Shown one piece after another: positions 1 to 6,375 of a DNA stretch of 9,355 bases; position 1 is the first letter of the stretch; each line of letters starts with the position of its first letter. This stretch comes from Anaerolineae bacterium. Its GTDB lineage: Bacteria > Chloroflexota > Anaerolineae > UBA4142. Under the pieces are notes generated by a model. That model did not search any database and was not told the DNA's origin. It saw only the letters and a list, made by a program, of their open reading frames with translations. A program made the position numbers and the translations under genes. Where the stretch lies: positions 1 to 9,355 of the forward strand of contig JAOACU010000065.1 of NCBI GenBank assembly GCA_026417715.1. Direction: 5' to 3'.

Positions 1-936
1 ACTGATGCCGCCCGCGCGGCATTCACCGATGGTCGCGCGATTTTCCTTGCCCCTGGCGCTGCTCTACCCATCGGTGAGTATCGCTATGCACAACTGGGAC
101 CACTATTGGAAGTGCGCGATACACCCAACACCCAACCACCTGCCACATTAAAAAATATCGCTCTCACTCCCGCGCTGACTCTTGCCCACTATAGCGTGAC
201 GCCTGCACTCGAAACGTACGCGCCACTCACCCACATCGCGCCCAATCGAACCGCGCGCGTCACTCTCGTGTGGGGTGTGCAAGATCGTGTCGCCGATTTT
301 CTCGTGCGCGTGCGCGTGTATGATAGTGACGGACACATCATCGCGCAAAAAGACGAACCACCGGTGCGCGGACTGTATCCACCTTCACGTTGGTCACGCG
401 GCGAGTACGTGAGCGATGTGCATAACATCCTGATTCCCGCTGGCACACCGCCCGGCACATATCGTATCACGGTGCAAACGCTCGACGCAGAAACAAAACT
501 GCCGACGAGCGACGAAATCGCGCTCACATCGTTTTTCGTCACGCGGTCAACAAATTTCACGCGCGATCAGGTATTTGTCGCACATCCGCTCACGTTTGCG
601 CTGAATGATTCTATCGAACTGTGGGGCTATGGAGGATTCGGAGAGATGGCTCGCGCCGGCGCAAGTGTTCGGGGCAACTTGGTGTTCTTTGCTCAACGCG
701 ATATTGGCGCGGACATTTCGATCACGTTCGCTTTGCGCGATGCGGCAGGAAACAACGTGCAAACATGGACACGCGCGCCCATCGCGTTCTATCCAACGCG
801 CGAGTGGAAACGTGGTGAAATTCTCAAGGCATATTATAACTTGACCCTCGCTCCTGATTTACCTGCGGGTACGTACAGATTGGCAGTTGGGTTGGATAGA
901 TTGTACGATTTGACGACCATCCAAGTTGTCCGCTGA
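1..936 (+). CDS. C-terminal part of a large, probably membrane-anchored protein with two repeated beta-sandwich domains (5' truncated)
   Basis: The frame is open from the first base and ends at TGA 934-936, so 311 residues of a longer protein are visible. A TTG at 106 is an internal codon, not a convincing start. Two homologous segments can be seen. Each has an F-or-V-rich strand region, then a Y-P-x-x-x-W-x-x-G-E motif and a P-x-G-T-Y-R motif (near residues 122-160 and 263-300). Paired domains like this are often found at the C-terminal end of Chloroflexota polytopic glycosyltransferases (PMT/ArnT-like) and related surface proteins, where they are thought to be extracytoplasmic. No membrane segment lies in the visible part, so the enzyme identity is inference. 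The last codons overlap an inverted repeat that leads into the promoter of the next gene. The product appears unrelated to the metal and corrinoid genes downstream. Confidence 0.75.
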   Translation, partial: TDAARAAFTDGRAIFLAPGAALPIGEYRYAQLGPLLEVRDTPNTQPPATLKNIALTPALTLAHYSVTPALETYAPLTHIAPNRTARVTLVWGVQDRVADFLVRVRVYDSDGHIIAQKDEPPVRGLYPPSRWSRGEYVSDVHNILIPAGTPPGTYRITVQTLDAETKLPTSDEIALTSFFVTRSTNFTRDQVFVAHPLTFALNDSIELWGYGGFGEMARAGASVRGNLVFFAQRDIGADISITFALRDAAGNNVQTWTRAPIAFYPTREWKRGEILKAYYNLTLAPDLPAGTYRLAVGLDRLYDLTTIQVVR

Positions 937-961
937 GTTTTGCAACCTTGTTGACAACTTG
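922..961. repeat. 9-bp inverted repeat spanning the stop codon of the first gene and the downstream -35 box
   Basis: CAAGTTGTC (922-930) and GACAACTTG (953-961) are perfect complements separated by 22 nt. The left arm lies in the last codons of the upstream gene and the right arm overlaps the TTGACA box of the Fur-family gene. No T-run follows, so it does not look like a standard intrinsic terminator. It could be part of the regulator's binding region. Confidence 0.5.
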
Positions 962-979
962 CAACAATTCAACTATATT
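951..979 (+). promoter_or_regulatory. Sigma70-type promoter of the fur-cooC operon
   Basis: A consensus -35 box TTGACA (951-956) is separated by exactly 17 bp from TATATT (974-979), which matches the -10 consensus at five of six positions. The predicted transcription start is near 986, leaving about 27 nt of leader before the ATG at 1013. No promoter this good was found before either cooC gene, so all three genes are probably transcribed from here. Confidence 0.75.
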
Positions 980-985
980 TCCATC

Positions 986-999
986 TGCAACTAGTTGCA
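986..999. promoter_or_regulatory. 14-bp perfect palindrome at the predicted +1: candidate autoregulatory operator
   Basis: TGCAACTAGTTGCA is perfectly self-complementary, reads as TGCAA-N4-TTGCA, and sits exactly where transcription should begin. Related half-sites occur upstream: TTGCAAC at 940-946 and 959-965, the latter inside the promoter spacer, and a fourth starts at 995. The position suits a repressor acting on its own operon. It does not resemble the classical GATAATGATAATCATTATC Fur box. It does resemble the TTGCAA-spacer-TTGCAA box recalled for the nickel regulator Nur of Streptomyces, though the spacer there is 5 bp. Binding by the adjacent Fur-family protein is inference. Confidence 0.6.
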
Positions 1000-1012
1000 A
1001 CAAGAGGATGGA

Positions 1013-1453
1013 ATGCATCACACCCAATTGCTGGAAGACCTACGCCGCCGAGGGTATCGGCTGACACCACAGCGCGAAGCCGTCTTGGAAATTCTCGCCA
1101 CCAGCGCAGGGCACATCAGCGCAGACGAGATCATCGCGCGTGTGCGCAAACGTTATCCGCACATCAACAAGTCGGCAATCTACCGCACGTTGAACTTGTT
1201 CGTCCACTTGGGTTGGGTGAATCCCACCGACTTGGGCAATGGCTGTATGACGTACGAATGGCATCGCGACCCGCATCATCACCATCTCATCTGTCATCAG
1301 TGCGGTAAGATGACAAGCATTGGCGCCGAGGTCTTTACTTCTGTCGAAAAGATATTGCGTGACGAGTACGGTTTTACACCGTGCCTCGATCACTTTGCGA
1401 TCTTTGGCTTGTGTCGCGAATGCGCCAAGCGCAAAAAGCGCTCGCGCTCATAA
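1013..1453 (+). CDS. Fur-family metal-responsive transcriptional repressor (Fur/Zur/Nur/PerR type)
   Basis: This 146-residue protein has the usual Fur-family length and plan. An N-terminal winged helix (about residues 1-78) contains R-L-T-P-Q-R-E and a recognition helix with S-A-I-Y-R-T-L. It is followed by a dimerisation/metal domain with H-R-D-P-H-H-H-H (84-91). Two CxxC pairs, C94/C97 and C134/C137, form the structural zinc site. A basic tail ends the protein. I chose ATG 1013 because AGAGG at 1003-1007 precedes it at good spacing. A TTG at 995 in the same frame would overlap the operator and has no Shine-Dalgarno sequence. The gene leads an apparent operon, with the first cooC-type gene starting 24 nt after its stop. 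The metal cannot be read from sequence alone. Nickel is favoured by the CooC neighbours and the TGCAA/TTGCA operator; zinc, iron and peroxide sensing remain possible. Confidence 0.9.
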   Translation: MHHTQLLEDLRRRGYRLTPQREAVLEILATSAGHISADEIIARVRKRYPHINKSAIYRTLNLFVHLGWVNPTDLGNGCMTYEWHRDPHHHHLICHQCGKMTSIGAEVFTSVEKILRDEYGFTPCLDHFAIFGLCRECAKRKKRSRS

Positions 1454-1477
1454 AACAATTTTGATTGAGAGGAACAA

Positions 1478-2227
1478 ATGACCGTTACGATCGCAGTAGC
1501 AGGCAAGGGCGGCACAGGGAAAACGACCTTGTCCGCCTTACTGATTCGATACGCCGTTCAAAATCGTCTGGGCAAAGTTCTGGCGATTGATGCCGATCCG
1601 AGCAGTAACTTGCACCTTGTTCTGGGAACATCGCTCACCAAAACCGTTGGCGATATTCGTGAGGATGCGCGCGAACAAGTTCCCAGCGGAATGTCGCGCC
1701 AAGAGTGGTTGGACTATGAAATTCGCACAGCCATCGAAGAAGGCGATGCATTCGATTTGCTCGCGATGGGACGTCCCGAAGGGCAAGGATGTTACTGCGC
1801 CGCGAACCATATGCTTCGCACGATCATTGATCGCATTTGCAAAGCGTACGATGTAGTCGTGATGGACAACGAAGCCGGGATGGAACACCTCAGTCGTCGC
1901 ACCACGCGCGATGTGGATCATCTGATTCTCGTCAGCGATGCAAGTTTACGCGGCTTGGCGGCGGCTGAAGCGATGTATGCACTCAGCAAAGAACTCGAAA
2001 TCAACGTGCGTCAAACATATCTGGTCATCAATCGTGTCACCGGCGATTTGCCAGACGCGTGGCGCGAACGCATCGAACGCTTGAATGTTCCGCTCCTCGC
2101 GCAAATTCCGTACGATCCACAACTCGTCGAATTCGATGGCAACGGTCGTCCGCTGGTCGAACTACCTAACGATGCGTTGGTTAGTCGCGCTGTGGAACAA
2201 GTCGCGCGGACGTTGTTGAACAAGTGA
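1478..2227 (+). CDS. cooC: CooC-type nickel-insertion ATPase for CO dehydrogenase (divergent CooC-like paralogue)
   Basis: This 249-residue MinD/SIMIBI-class P-loop NTPase has a deviant Walker A motif G-K-G-G-T-G-K-T-T (residues 9-17) with the signature lysine K10. It also has a switch-I-like D-A-D-P-S-S-N-L (38-45) and a V-V-V-M-D-N-E-A-G-M-E-H-L-S-R-R segment (126-141). The diagnostic feature is C105-Y-C107. In the CooC family this C-x-C is the metal-binding site at the dimer interface, and the protein uses ATP-driven dimer changes to load nickel into the active-site cluster of CO dehydrogenase in the cytoplasm. GAGAGGAA lies a few bases before the ATG. The gene follows the Fur-family gene by 24 nt and precedes a second cooC-type gene. 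The N-E-A-G form and the insert around residues 60-90 differ from the second copy, so the two are old paralogues, perhaps serving different targets (CODH and acetyl-CoA synthase). The CODH structural genes are not in the window. Confidence 0.85.
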   Translation: MTVTIAVAGKGGTGKTTLSALLIRYAVQNRLGKVLAIDADPSSNLHLVLGTSLTKTVGDIREDAREQVPSGMSRQEWLDYEIRTAIEEGDAFDLLAMGRPEGQGCYCAANHMLRTIIDRICKAYDVVVMDNEAGMEHLSRRTTRDVDHLILVSDASLRGLAAAEAMYALSKELEINVRQTYLVINRVTGDLPDAWRERIERLNVPLLAQIPYDPQLVEFDGNGRPLVELPNDALVSRAVEQVARTLLNK

Positions 2228-2228
2228 G

Positions 2229-2292
2229 GCGAGCGCGCGAGGGAGCGAGCGCGCGAAAGGGCGAGAGAGCGAAGGAGCGAGAGAGCGTGAGG
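2229..2292 (+). repeat. 16-bp tandem repeat, four copies, between the two cooC-type genes
   Basis: Four 16-bp units begin at 2229, 2245, 2261 and 2277. The first is GCGAGCGCGCGAGGGA and the third is GCGAGAGAGCGAAGGA. All share GCGAG at the start, and copies 1 and 2 share 12 identical leading bases. The array is almost pure G, A and C on this strand. It begins directly after the stop of the first cooC-type gene and runs into a heptamer array. Confidence 0.8.
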
Positions 2293-2386
2293 CGTGAGGC
2301 GTGAGACGTGAGACGTGATACGCAATACGTAATACGAAATATTGCGTATTGCGTATTCCGTTGAACCTGAAACCTGAAACCTGAAA
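2285..2386 (+). repeat. Degenerate heptanucleotide tandem repeats between the two cooC-type genes
   Basis: Eleven consecutive 7-bp units run from 2285 to 2361. They start as GCGTGAG three times and drift through ACGTGAG, ACGTGAT, ACGCAAT, ACGTAAT and ACGAAAT to ATTGCGT twice and ATTCCGT. After four bases, three perfect CCTGAAA units occupy 2366-2386. Together with the preceding 16-bp array they fill nearly all of the 173-bp gap (2228-2400). No gene is seen there. The Shine-Dalgarno AGAGGG of the second cooC-type gene follows the last unit. Confidence 0.85.
2317..2357 (+). repeat. Strong hairpin (17-bp stem) within the heptamer array
   Basis: Bases 2318-2334 pair with 2340-2356 over 17 positions, all Watson-Crick except one G-U (2330/2344), around a 5-nt loop CGAAA. 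A G-U pair (2317/2357) can extend it. The dyad arises because the heptamers change from TACGCAA-like to their complement ATTGCGT. No U-run follows, so it is not a standard terminator. It could slow or protect the transcript between the two cooC-type genes. Confidence 0.65.
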
Positions 2387-2400
2387 CTCAAGAGGGCACA

Positions 2401-3174
2401 ATGAAACTTGCAATCTCTGGCAAAGGTGGGGTAGGCAAAACAACACTCACCAGTCTGCTGGCATACACGTTCGTTGATCAGGGCTATAATGTTCTGGCAA
2501 TTGATGCTGACCCGTCACCGTGCTTGGGCGACGCGCTCGGTTTTCCGCGCGAGTTGCTACAAGGACTCACACCGATTGCCGAAATGGGTGATTTGATCGA
2601 AGAGCGCACGGGTGCAAAACCAGGCACGTACGGCGGTGTCTTTAAGATGAATCCGCGCGTGGACGATATTCCCGATAAATTTTCGGCGACCTATCGCGGC
2701 ATCAAACTTCTCGAACTGGGCGCGGTCAAGATGGGCGGTTCGGGATGTATTTGCGCGGAGAGTGTGTTACTCAAACAACTTGTCTCGATCATCTTGTTGC
2801 AACGCAACGAAGTAGTGCTGATGGATATGTACGCTGGCGTGGAACATCTGGGGCGCGCGACCTCCGATATGGTGGATGCACTCCTCATCGTTGCTGAACC
2901 CACCGCACGCTCGCTCGGCACTGCCGCGCAAATTAAACAACTCGCCACCGACATCAAAATCCCGCGCTTGTACCTCGTGGGGAGCAAAGTCGCGAGCCAA
3001 GCCGATCGCGAGTTCATCACGACAAATTCGCCGGGTTTGCCGGTGATTGGCTTCCTTTCTGCCGACCCAGCGGTGTTGAACGCGGATCGCGAACGCAAGC
3101 CGGTGTACGATCTTTCACCGACTCTAGCCCAACAAGCGCGTGAAATCGTCGCGGCATTGCAAACAATCCAATAG
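2401..3174 (+). CDS. cooC: CooC/AcsF-type nickel-insertion ATPase
   Basis: This 257-residue SIMIBI-class NTPase is the more canonical CooC/AcsF of the two. It has the deviant Walker A motif G-K-G-G-V-G-K-T-T (7-15) with K8, then A-I-D-A-D-P-S-P (33-40). The family segments I-E-E-R-T-G-A (66-72) and N-P-R-V-D-D-I-P (84-91) follow. Next come the metal-binding C116-I-C118 and the M-D-M-Y-A-G-V-E-H-L-G-R strand and switch (141-152). Family members mature the nickel-iron-sulfur centre of CO dehydrogenase (CooC) or the A-cluster of acetyl-CoA synthase (AcsF) in the cytoplasm; which one this serves cannot be decided here. ATG 2401 is preceded by AGAGGG at good spacing. The gene lies 173 bp after the first cooC-type gene across tandem repeats and is probably cotranscribed unless the hairpin there attenuates. 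It ends at TAG 3172-3174, facing cobS. The D-P-S-P-C in place of the usual D-P-D-A-N is a small oddity. Confidence 0.88.
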   Translation: MKLAISGKGGVGKTTLTSLLAYTFVDQGYNVLAIDADPSPCLGDALGFPRELLQGLTPIAEMGDLIEERTGAKPGTYGGVFKMNPRVDDIPDKFSATYRGIKLLELGAVKMGGSGCICAESVLLKQLVSIILLQRNEVVLMDMYAGVEHLGRATSDMVDALLIVAEPTARSLGTAAQIKQLATDIKIPRLYLVGSKVASQADREFITTNSPGLPVIGFLSADPAVLNADRERKPVYDLSPTLAQQAREIVAALQTIQ

Positions 3175-3179
3175 ACATT

Positions 3180-3285
3180 ATGCGAAATACGGATTTCCGT
3201 CCACCAAGGAAACGAAGGTCACGAAAAAAATCATAGAAACTTGGTGGTTCTTCGTGTCCTTTGTGTGGAGAAAATTATTTCGCAT
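3180..3285. repeat. Nested inverted-repeat element in the cooC/cobS convergent gap
   Basis: Outer 10-bp arms ATGCGAAATA (3180-3189) and TATTTCGCAT (3276-3285) are perfect complements. Inside them, CCACCAAG (3201-3208) and CTTGGTGG (3240-3247) form a second perfect dyad. A small palindrome-like ACGGATTTCCGT lies at 3190-3201. The AAGGAAACGAAGGTCACGAA and TTCGTGTCCTTTGTGTGG strings also match each other imperfectly in reverse. The element fills most of the 160-bp gap 3175-3334 between convergent genes and resembles dispersed palindromic elements remembered from many environmental genomes. It could act on both transcripts as a structure or be a small mobile palindrome. No gene is seen in the gap. 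Confidence 0.65.
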
Positions 3286-3334
3286 TCTAATAACCATCCG
3301 CTTTCACACTCGTCAGTCTGCCCTTCCCTGCCTT

Positions 3335-4033
3335 TCATATCGGCACCACTAGCACAGTCACTTCCACACTCTCACAAATCATCCCGTAAATATCGCCTGT
3401 CAGTCCACCTAAACGATTTTGCGCGAGACGCGCGATAAACAGTGCAACAGCGAACGCAACGACGAACGCGATCACACCGCGCGCGCCGAACATTGCACAT
3501 ACAAGCGCGGTGAACATTGTGGCGATGAACACGATGCAGCGCGACAAGCCCGCACGAAACATTACCGCCATTCCGCTCGAGCGCGCCAGCGGAAACGTTG
3601 CCGCAAACACCATCGCCCAACGTCCTAGCACGGGCGCGAGCAGAATCGGTGCGAACGATGTTGCACTTGCCAGCGCCGCAAATTTGACGATGAGAAGTAG
3701 CATCAACCCCACCGCGCCAAACGTACCCAAGTGCACGTCGCGCAAAATTTCGAGGCGACGTTCGCGCGTCGTCGCCGCGAACAGCGCATCGCAGGCGTCC
3801 GTGAATCCGTCGAGGTGTAGCGCGCCGCTGAGTGCAACCCACACCACGAGCACGAGCGCAGCAGCGACCAACGGCGAAAAGACCACACGTAACGCAAATT
3901 GCGCGGCAACCAAAATCGCACCGATGAGCAAACCGATGAGCGGAAAGTACACGTACGCGCGCGCGGTGATCGGCTCGCGGTAGCGCGCAGGAATGATGGT
4001 GAGTAAAGCGATGGCAGTGAGAAAATCGTTCAC
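3335..4033 (-). CDS. cobS: Adenosylcobinamide-GDP ribazoletransferase (cobalamin 5'-phosphate synthase)
   Basis: CobS is an integral membrane enzyme that joins adenosylcobinamide-GDP to alpha-ribazole (or its phosphate), the step that attaches the lower ligand in cobalamin assembly. The 232-residue product is slightly short for the family (about 240-260). It shows the hallmark H-L-D-G-F-T-D-A-C-D-A-L (73-84), the R-D-V-H-L-G-T-F-G-A segment (98-107) matching the usual D-x-x-x-G-x-F-G, and the C-terminal G-G-L-T-G-D-I-Y-G-M (209-218). Several hydrophobic helices separate these motifs. The start is GTG 4031-4033. An ATG slightly upstream is out of frame. Only a modest AGG precedes the start. 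cobQ is on the same strand about 3.5 kb upstream, separated by two genes on the opposite strand. Corrinoid synthesis fits a corrinoid-dependent acetyl-CoA pathway, but the cobalamin may serve other enzymes. Confidence 0.9.
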   Translation of the reverse strand: MNDFLTAIALLTIIPARYREPITARAYVYFPLIGLLIGAILVAAQFALRVVFSPLVAAALVLVVWVALSGALHLDGFTDACDALFAATTRERRLEILRDVHLGTFGAVGLMLLLIVKFAALASATSFAPILLAPVLGRWAMVFAATFPLARSSGMAVMFRAGLSRCIVFIATMFTALVCAMFGARGVIAFVVAFAVALFIARLAQNRLGGLTGDIYGMICESVEVTVLVVPI

Positions 4034-4037
4034 AGTA

Positions 4038-4066
4038 TTGACCTATCCATCGTTTTATTTTATACT
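4038..4066 (+). promoter_or_regulatory. Sigma70-type promoter of the membrane protein/radical SAM pair
   Basis: TTGACC (4038-4043) and TATACT (4061-4066) are spaced by exactly 17 bp. The predicted start is near 4073, giving a leader of about 26 nt before ATG 4099 that consists of heptamer repeats. The -35 box begins 4 bp beyond the GTG of the divergent cobS gene, so transcription in the two directions may interfere. Confidence 0.7.
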
Positions 4067-4072
4067 TGGATT

Positions 4073-4093
4073 GACGAAAGACGAAGGACGAAA
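4073..4093 (+). repeat. Heptamer tandem repeat (three GACGAAR units) forming the leader of the next gene
   Basis: GACGAAA, GACGAAG and GACGAAA are consecutive at 4073-4093, followed by a partial GACCAAT that runs into the ATG at 4099. The AAGGACG within it is the only Shine-Dalgarno-like sequence for the gene. The unit is the same family as GACGGAG at 7524-7565 on the far side of the two-gene unit. Confidence 0.75.
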
Positions 4094-4098
4094 GACCA

Positions 4099-6372
4099 AT
4101 GAGAGGGCGCGTGCGTCTTGCCATCTTGACGATGGGTGTCAGCGGGCTGGTTGCCGAAATACTTTTGGTGCGCGAGTTCCTCATCGTATTCGCGGGCAAT
4201 GAATTCTCCATCGGTATCGTGCTTGCGCATTGGCTTATCCTCGAAGCCGTCGGTGCCTTCTGGCTGGGTGGACAAATCGTCAAATTCAAACATCAACGCG
4301 AAGCGTTCACACTCATCACGATTCTTTTCTTCGTTTCCGTATTCGTCGCCGTTTTCCTCATCCGCACTTTGAAAAGTACGCTCGGTGTTTCGATCGGCGA
4401 AAACATCGCATTCGCGTCAATGTTTTCTTCCTCGTTCCTCATCCTCGCCCCTGTGAGCATCCTGCACGGCGCGCTCTTCCCATCTAGTTGTCAAATCTAC
4501 GCACAGTGTTCACCATCGAACGCGTCGTTGGCTGGTGAGGTGTACGCTTACGAGACGATTGGCACGTTGCTTGGTGGAATTGTTTGCACTTTTCTACTCA
4601 TTCCTTATCTCGATACGTTCCACACGTTTGCTTGGCTGGCACTGCTAAACTTGCTTGTTTGCATTGCTTTGCTCATTCCTTTTGAGAATGTTCGATTCAC
4701 GCGATACATTACTCTCTTCACGATTGCGCTTGTTATCTTCTCTGGCTATTTGATTTTCGGTGGGCTAGCGGACAAACTTCATCACGATTCAATTCAAGCC
4801 CAATGGAAAAATCTGCGCGTCGTTCATTATCAAAATTCGCCGTACGGTAACATTTGCATTGTCGAAAACGAAGGACAGTACATTTTCTTTCAAGACGGTG
4901 TTGCCAGTATCATCACGCCGATTCCCGATATTCCCTCCGTCGAAGAATTTGTGCATCTTCCCTTGTTGGCGCATCCCGAACCGAGAAAATTGCTTATCAT
5001 CAGTGGCGGCGTTGGCGGTGTCATTAACGAAGCCCTCAAACATCCGACCATCGAAACCATCGAGTATGCCGAACTCGATCCACTTTTCATCACTCTCTTT
5101 GACAAATTCCCAACACCTCTCACGACTGCCGAGTTGAAGGATCGTCGTGTCAGGATCGAACACATTGACGGACGACTCTGGCTCAAGACGACGCGGCATC
5201 AATACGATTTGATTTTTGTTGGCATTGACGAACCCTCCAATCTACAAACCAACCGATTCTTCACCCACGAGTTCTTTGCGCTTGCCAAAGCCAAATTATC
5301 CGAACGAGGCATCTTGGTCTTTGGTTTGCCCGGTTCTTTAAGGTTTGTAAACGATGAATTAAAAAACCTGAACAGTTCGATTTTTCACACCGCATCGAGC
5401 GTCTTTGCTCACGTGCGCGTGATGCTCGGTGATGGCACCAACCTCTTTCTCGCTTCCGATTCACGCGACATTGTAACACTCGATCGCCGACAACTCATCG
5501 AACGATTGAACGCGCGCAATATTGCAACGAACATACTCTTGCCCTGGTATATCGAGCAAAAGGTACATCCTGGTTGGCAGGTACGCCTCTCGAATTTTCT
5601 TGCAGGAGGCAGTCAAAAAATCAATTCCGATTTCAATCCGATTGGTGTGTTCTACAGCATCGCGCACTGGAACGCCTTGTTCGCACCATCACTACGCGGA
5701 CTCTTTCGAGAATTCGAGCGTGCAAATGTATGGTTGAGCGTTGCAGTGCTCATCACGATTCCGCTCTACTTTGTGCTACGCGCGAAACATTCGTTCAAGG
5801 TGAGTATTCCTTTTGCCATCATCACCACAGGTTTTGCAGGAATGCTCTTCGACCTGATGTTGATTTTTGCGTTCCAAGCGATTTATGGCTATGTGTTTTC
5901 GTGGATCGGGATTTTGGTTGCCGCGTTTATGGCAGGCGCGGCGTTCGGTGCAATGTGGATCACCCGCTTTCTCGAGCGCATCCAAAACGGTCTTCAATTT
6001 TTCGCGCGCATCGAACTTGCCCTGATCGGTTTTGCAATCGGATGTCCTGCGCTGATTTTACTTGCGCACACCTACTTGGGCAATCCCGCTCTTGCGTGGC
6101 TCACACAAGGATTGTTTCTCGGACTATCGTTCATTGGCGGACTGTTGACGGGTGCACAATTTCCTTTGGCAAACAAACTGTATCTAGCCAGCCGTGCTGA
6201 TGTCAGTCAAACCGCAGGATTGCTCTATGCATCCGATTTGCTCGGTGGCTGGGTCGGAGGAATTCTTGGTGCCGTTGTGATTTTACCTGTTCTGGGACTA
6301 GTCGGCACAGCAATCACGGTGACGTTACTCAAAGTGATGAGTTTTATCGGTATTGTGATGCTGAGGAGGTGA
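4099..6372 (+). CDS. Polytopic membrane protein with central spermidine-synthase-like domain
   Basis: This 757-residue protein has about seven membrane segments in residues 5-222, a soluble Rossmann-type domain (about 235-500) and about seven more between 545 and 755. The opening stretch (G-V-S-G-L-V-A-E-I-L-L-V-R-E, 13-26) and the middle match membrane-fused spermidine synthase-like proteins. The nucleoside-binding region reads I-I-S-G-G-V-G-G (300-307) with the acidic E325-L-D327, and D370-L-I-F-V-G-I-D-E-P379 aligns with the catalytic loop. Compared with true aminopropyltransferases, the Asp of G-G-G-D-G is Val305, and the catalytic Asp of the V-D-S-S-D-P loop aligns with Gly375. Aminopropyl transfer is therefore doubtful and the substrate unknown. 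ATG 4099 follows a good promoter and a weak ribosome site. Another ATG at 4132 would cut the first helix. The stop at 6370-6372 overlaps the Shine-Dalgarno of the radical SAM gene, so the two are cotranscribed and probably act together at the membrane. Confidence 0.8.
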   Translation: MRGRVRLAILTMGVSGLVAEILLVREFLIVFAGNEFSIGIVLAHWLILEAVGAFWLGGQIVKFKHQREAFTLITILFFVSVFVAVFLIRTLKSTLGVSIGENIAFASMFSSSFLILAPVSILHGALFPSSCQIYAQCSPSNASLAGEVYAYETIGTLLGGIVCTFLLIPYLDTFHTFAWLALLNLLVCIALLIPFENVRFTRYITLFTIALVIFSGYLIFGGLADKLHHDSIQAQWKNLRVVHYQNSPYGNICIVENEGQYIFFQDGVASIITPIPDIPSVEEFVHLPLLAHPEPRKLLIISGGVGGVINEALKHPTIETIEYAELDPLFITLFDKFPTPLTTAELKDRRVRIEHIDGRLWLKTTRHQYDLIFVGIDEPSNLQTNRFFTHEFFALAKAKLSERGILVFGLPGSLRFVNDELKNLNSSIFHTASSVFAHVRVMLGDGTNLFLASDSRDIVTLDRRQLIERLNARNIATNILLPWYIEQKVHPGWQVRLSNFLAGGSQKINSDFNPIGVFYSIAHWNALFAPSLRGLFREFERANVWLSVAVLITIPLYFVLRAKHSFKVSIPFAIITTGFAGMLFDLMLIFAFQAIYGYVFSWIGILVAAFMAGAAFGAMWITRFLERIQNGLQFFARIELALIGFAIGCPALILLAHTYLGNPALAWLTQGLFLGLSFIGGLLTGAQFPLANKLYLASRADVSQTAGLLYASDLLGGWVGGILGAVVILPVLGLVGTAITVTLLKVMSFIGIVMLRR
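6364..6371 (+). promoter_or_regulatory. Strong Shine-Dalgarno overlapping the upstream stop codon
   Basis: AGGAGGTG spans the last codons of the membrane protein gene and part of its TGA, six bases from AGGAGG to ATG 6376. It fixes the start of the radical SAM protein at 6376 rather than the in-frame ATG 6400, which lacks such a site. It also implies translational coupling. Confidence 0.8.
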
Positions 6373-6375
6373 AAA

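Noticed and set aside
106..108. TTG as the start of the first gene
   Set aside because: The frame is open upstream to base 1 with sensible coding sequence, so the gene most likely starts outside the window.
995..1012. TTG start adding six residues to the Fur-family protein
   Set aside because: It would begin inside the operator palindrome close to the predicted transcription start, with no Shine-Dalgarno. ATG 1013 has AGAGG at proper spacing.
2228..2400. CRISPR array
   Set aside because: The repeats are contiguous 16-bp and 7-bp units with no unique spacers and no cas genes nearby.
3372..4289. 305-codon open frame on the - strand
   Set aside because: It overlaps cobS in another frame and the start of the membrane protein gene. 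Its sequence is Cys/Arg-rich with no recognisable domain, while cobS in the other frame has clear family motifs.
5574..6200. 208-codon open frame on the + strand
   Set aside because: A shifted frame of the membrane protein gene, rich in Cys and Arg, with no start signal; the gene's own frame runs unbroken through it.
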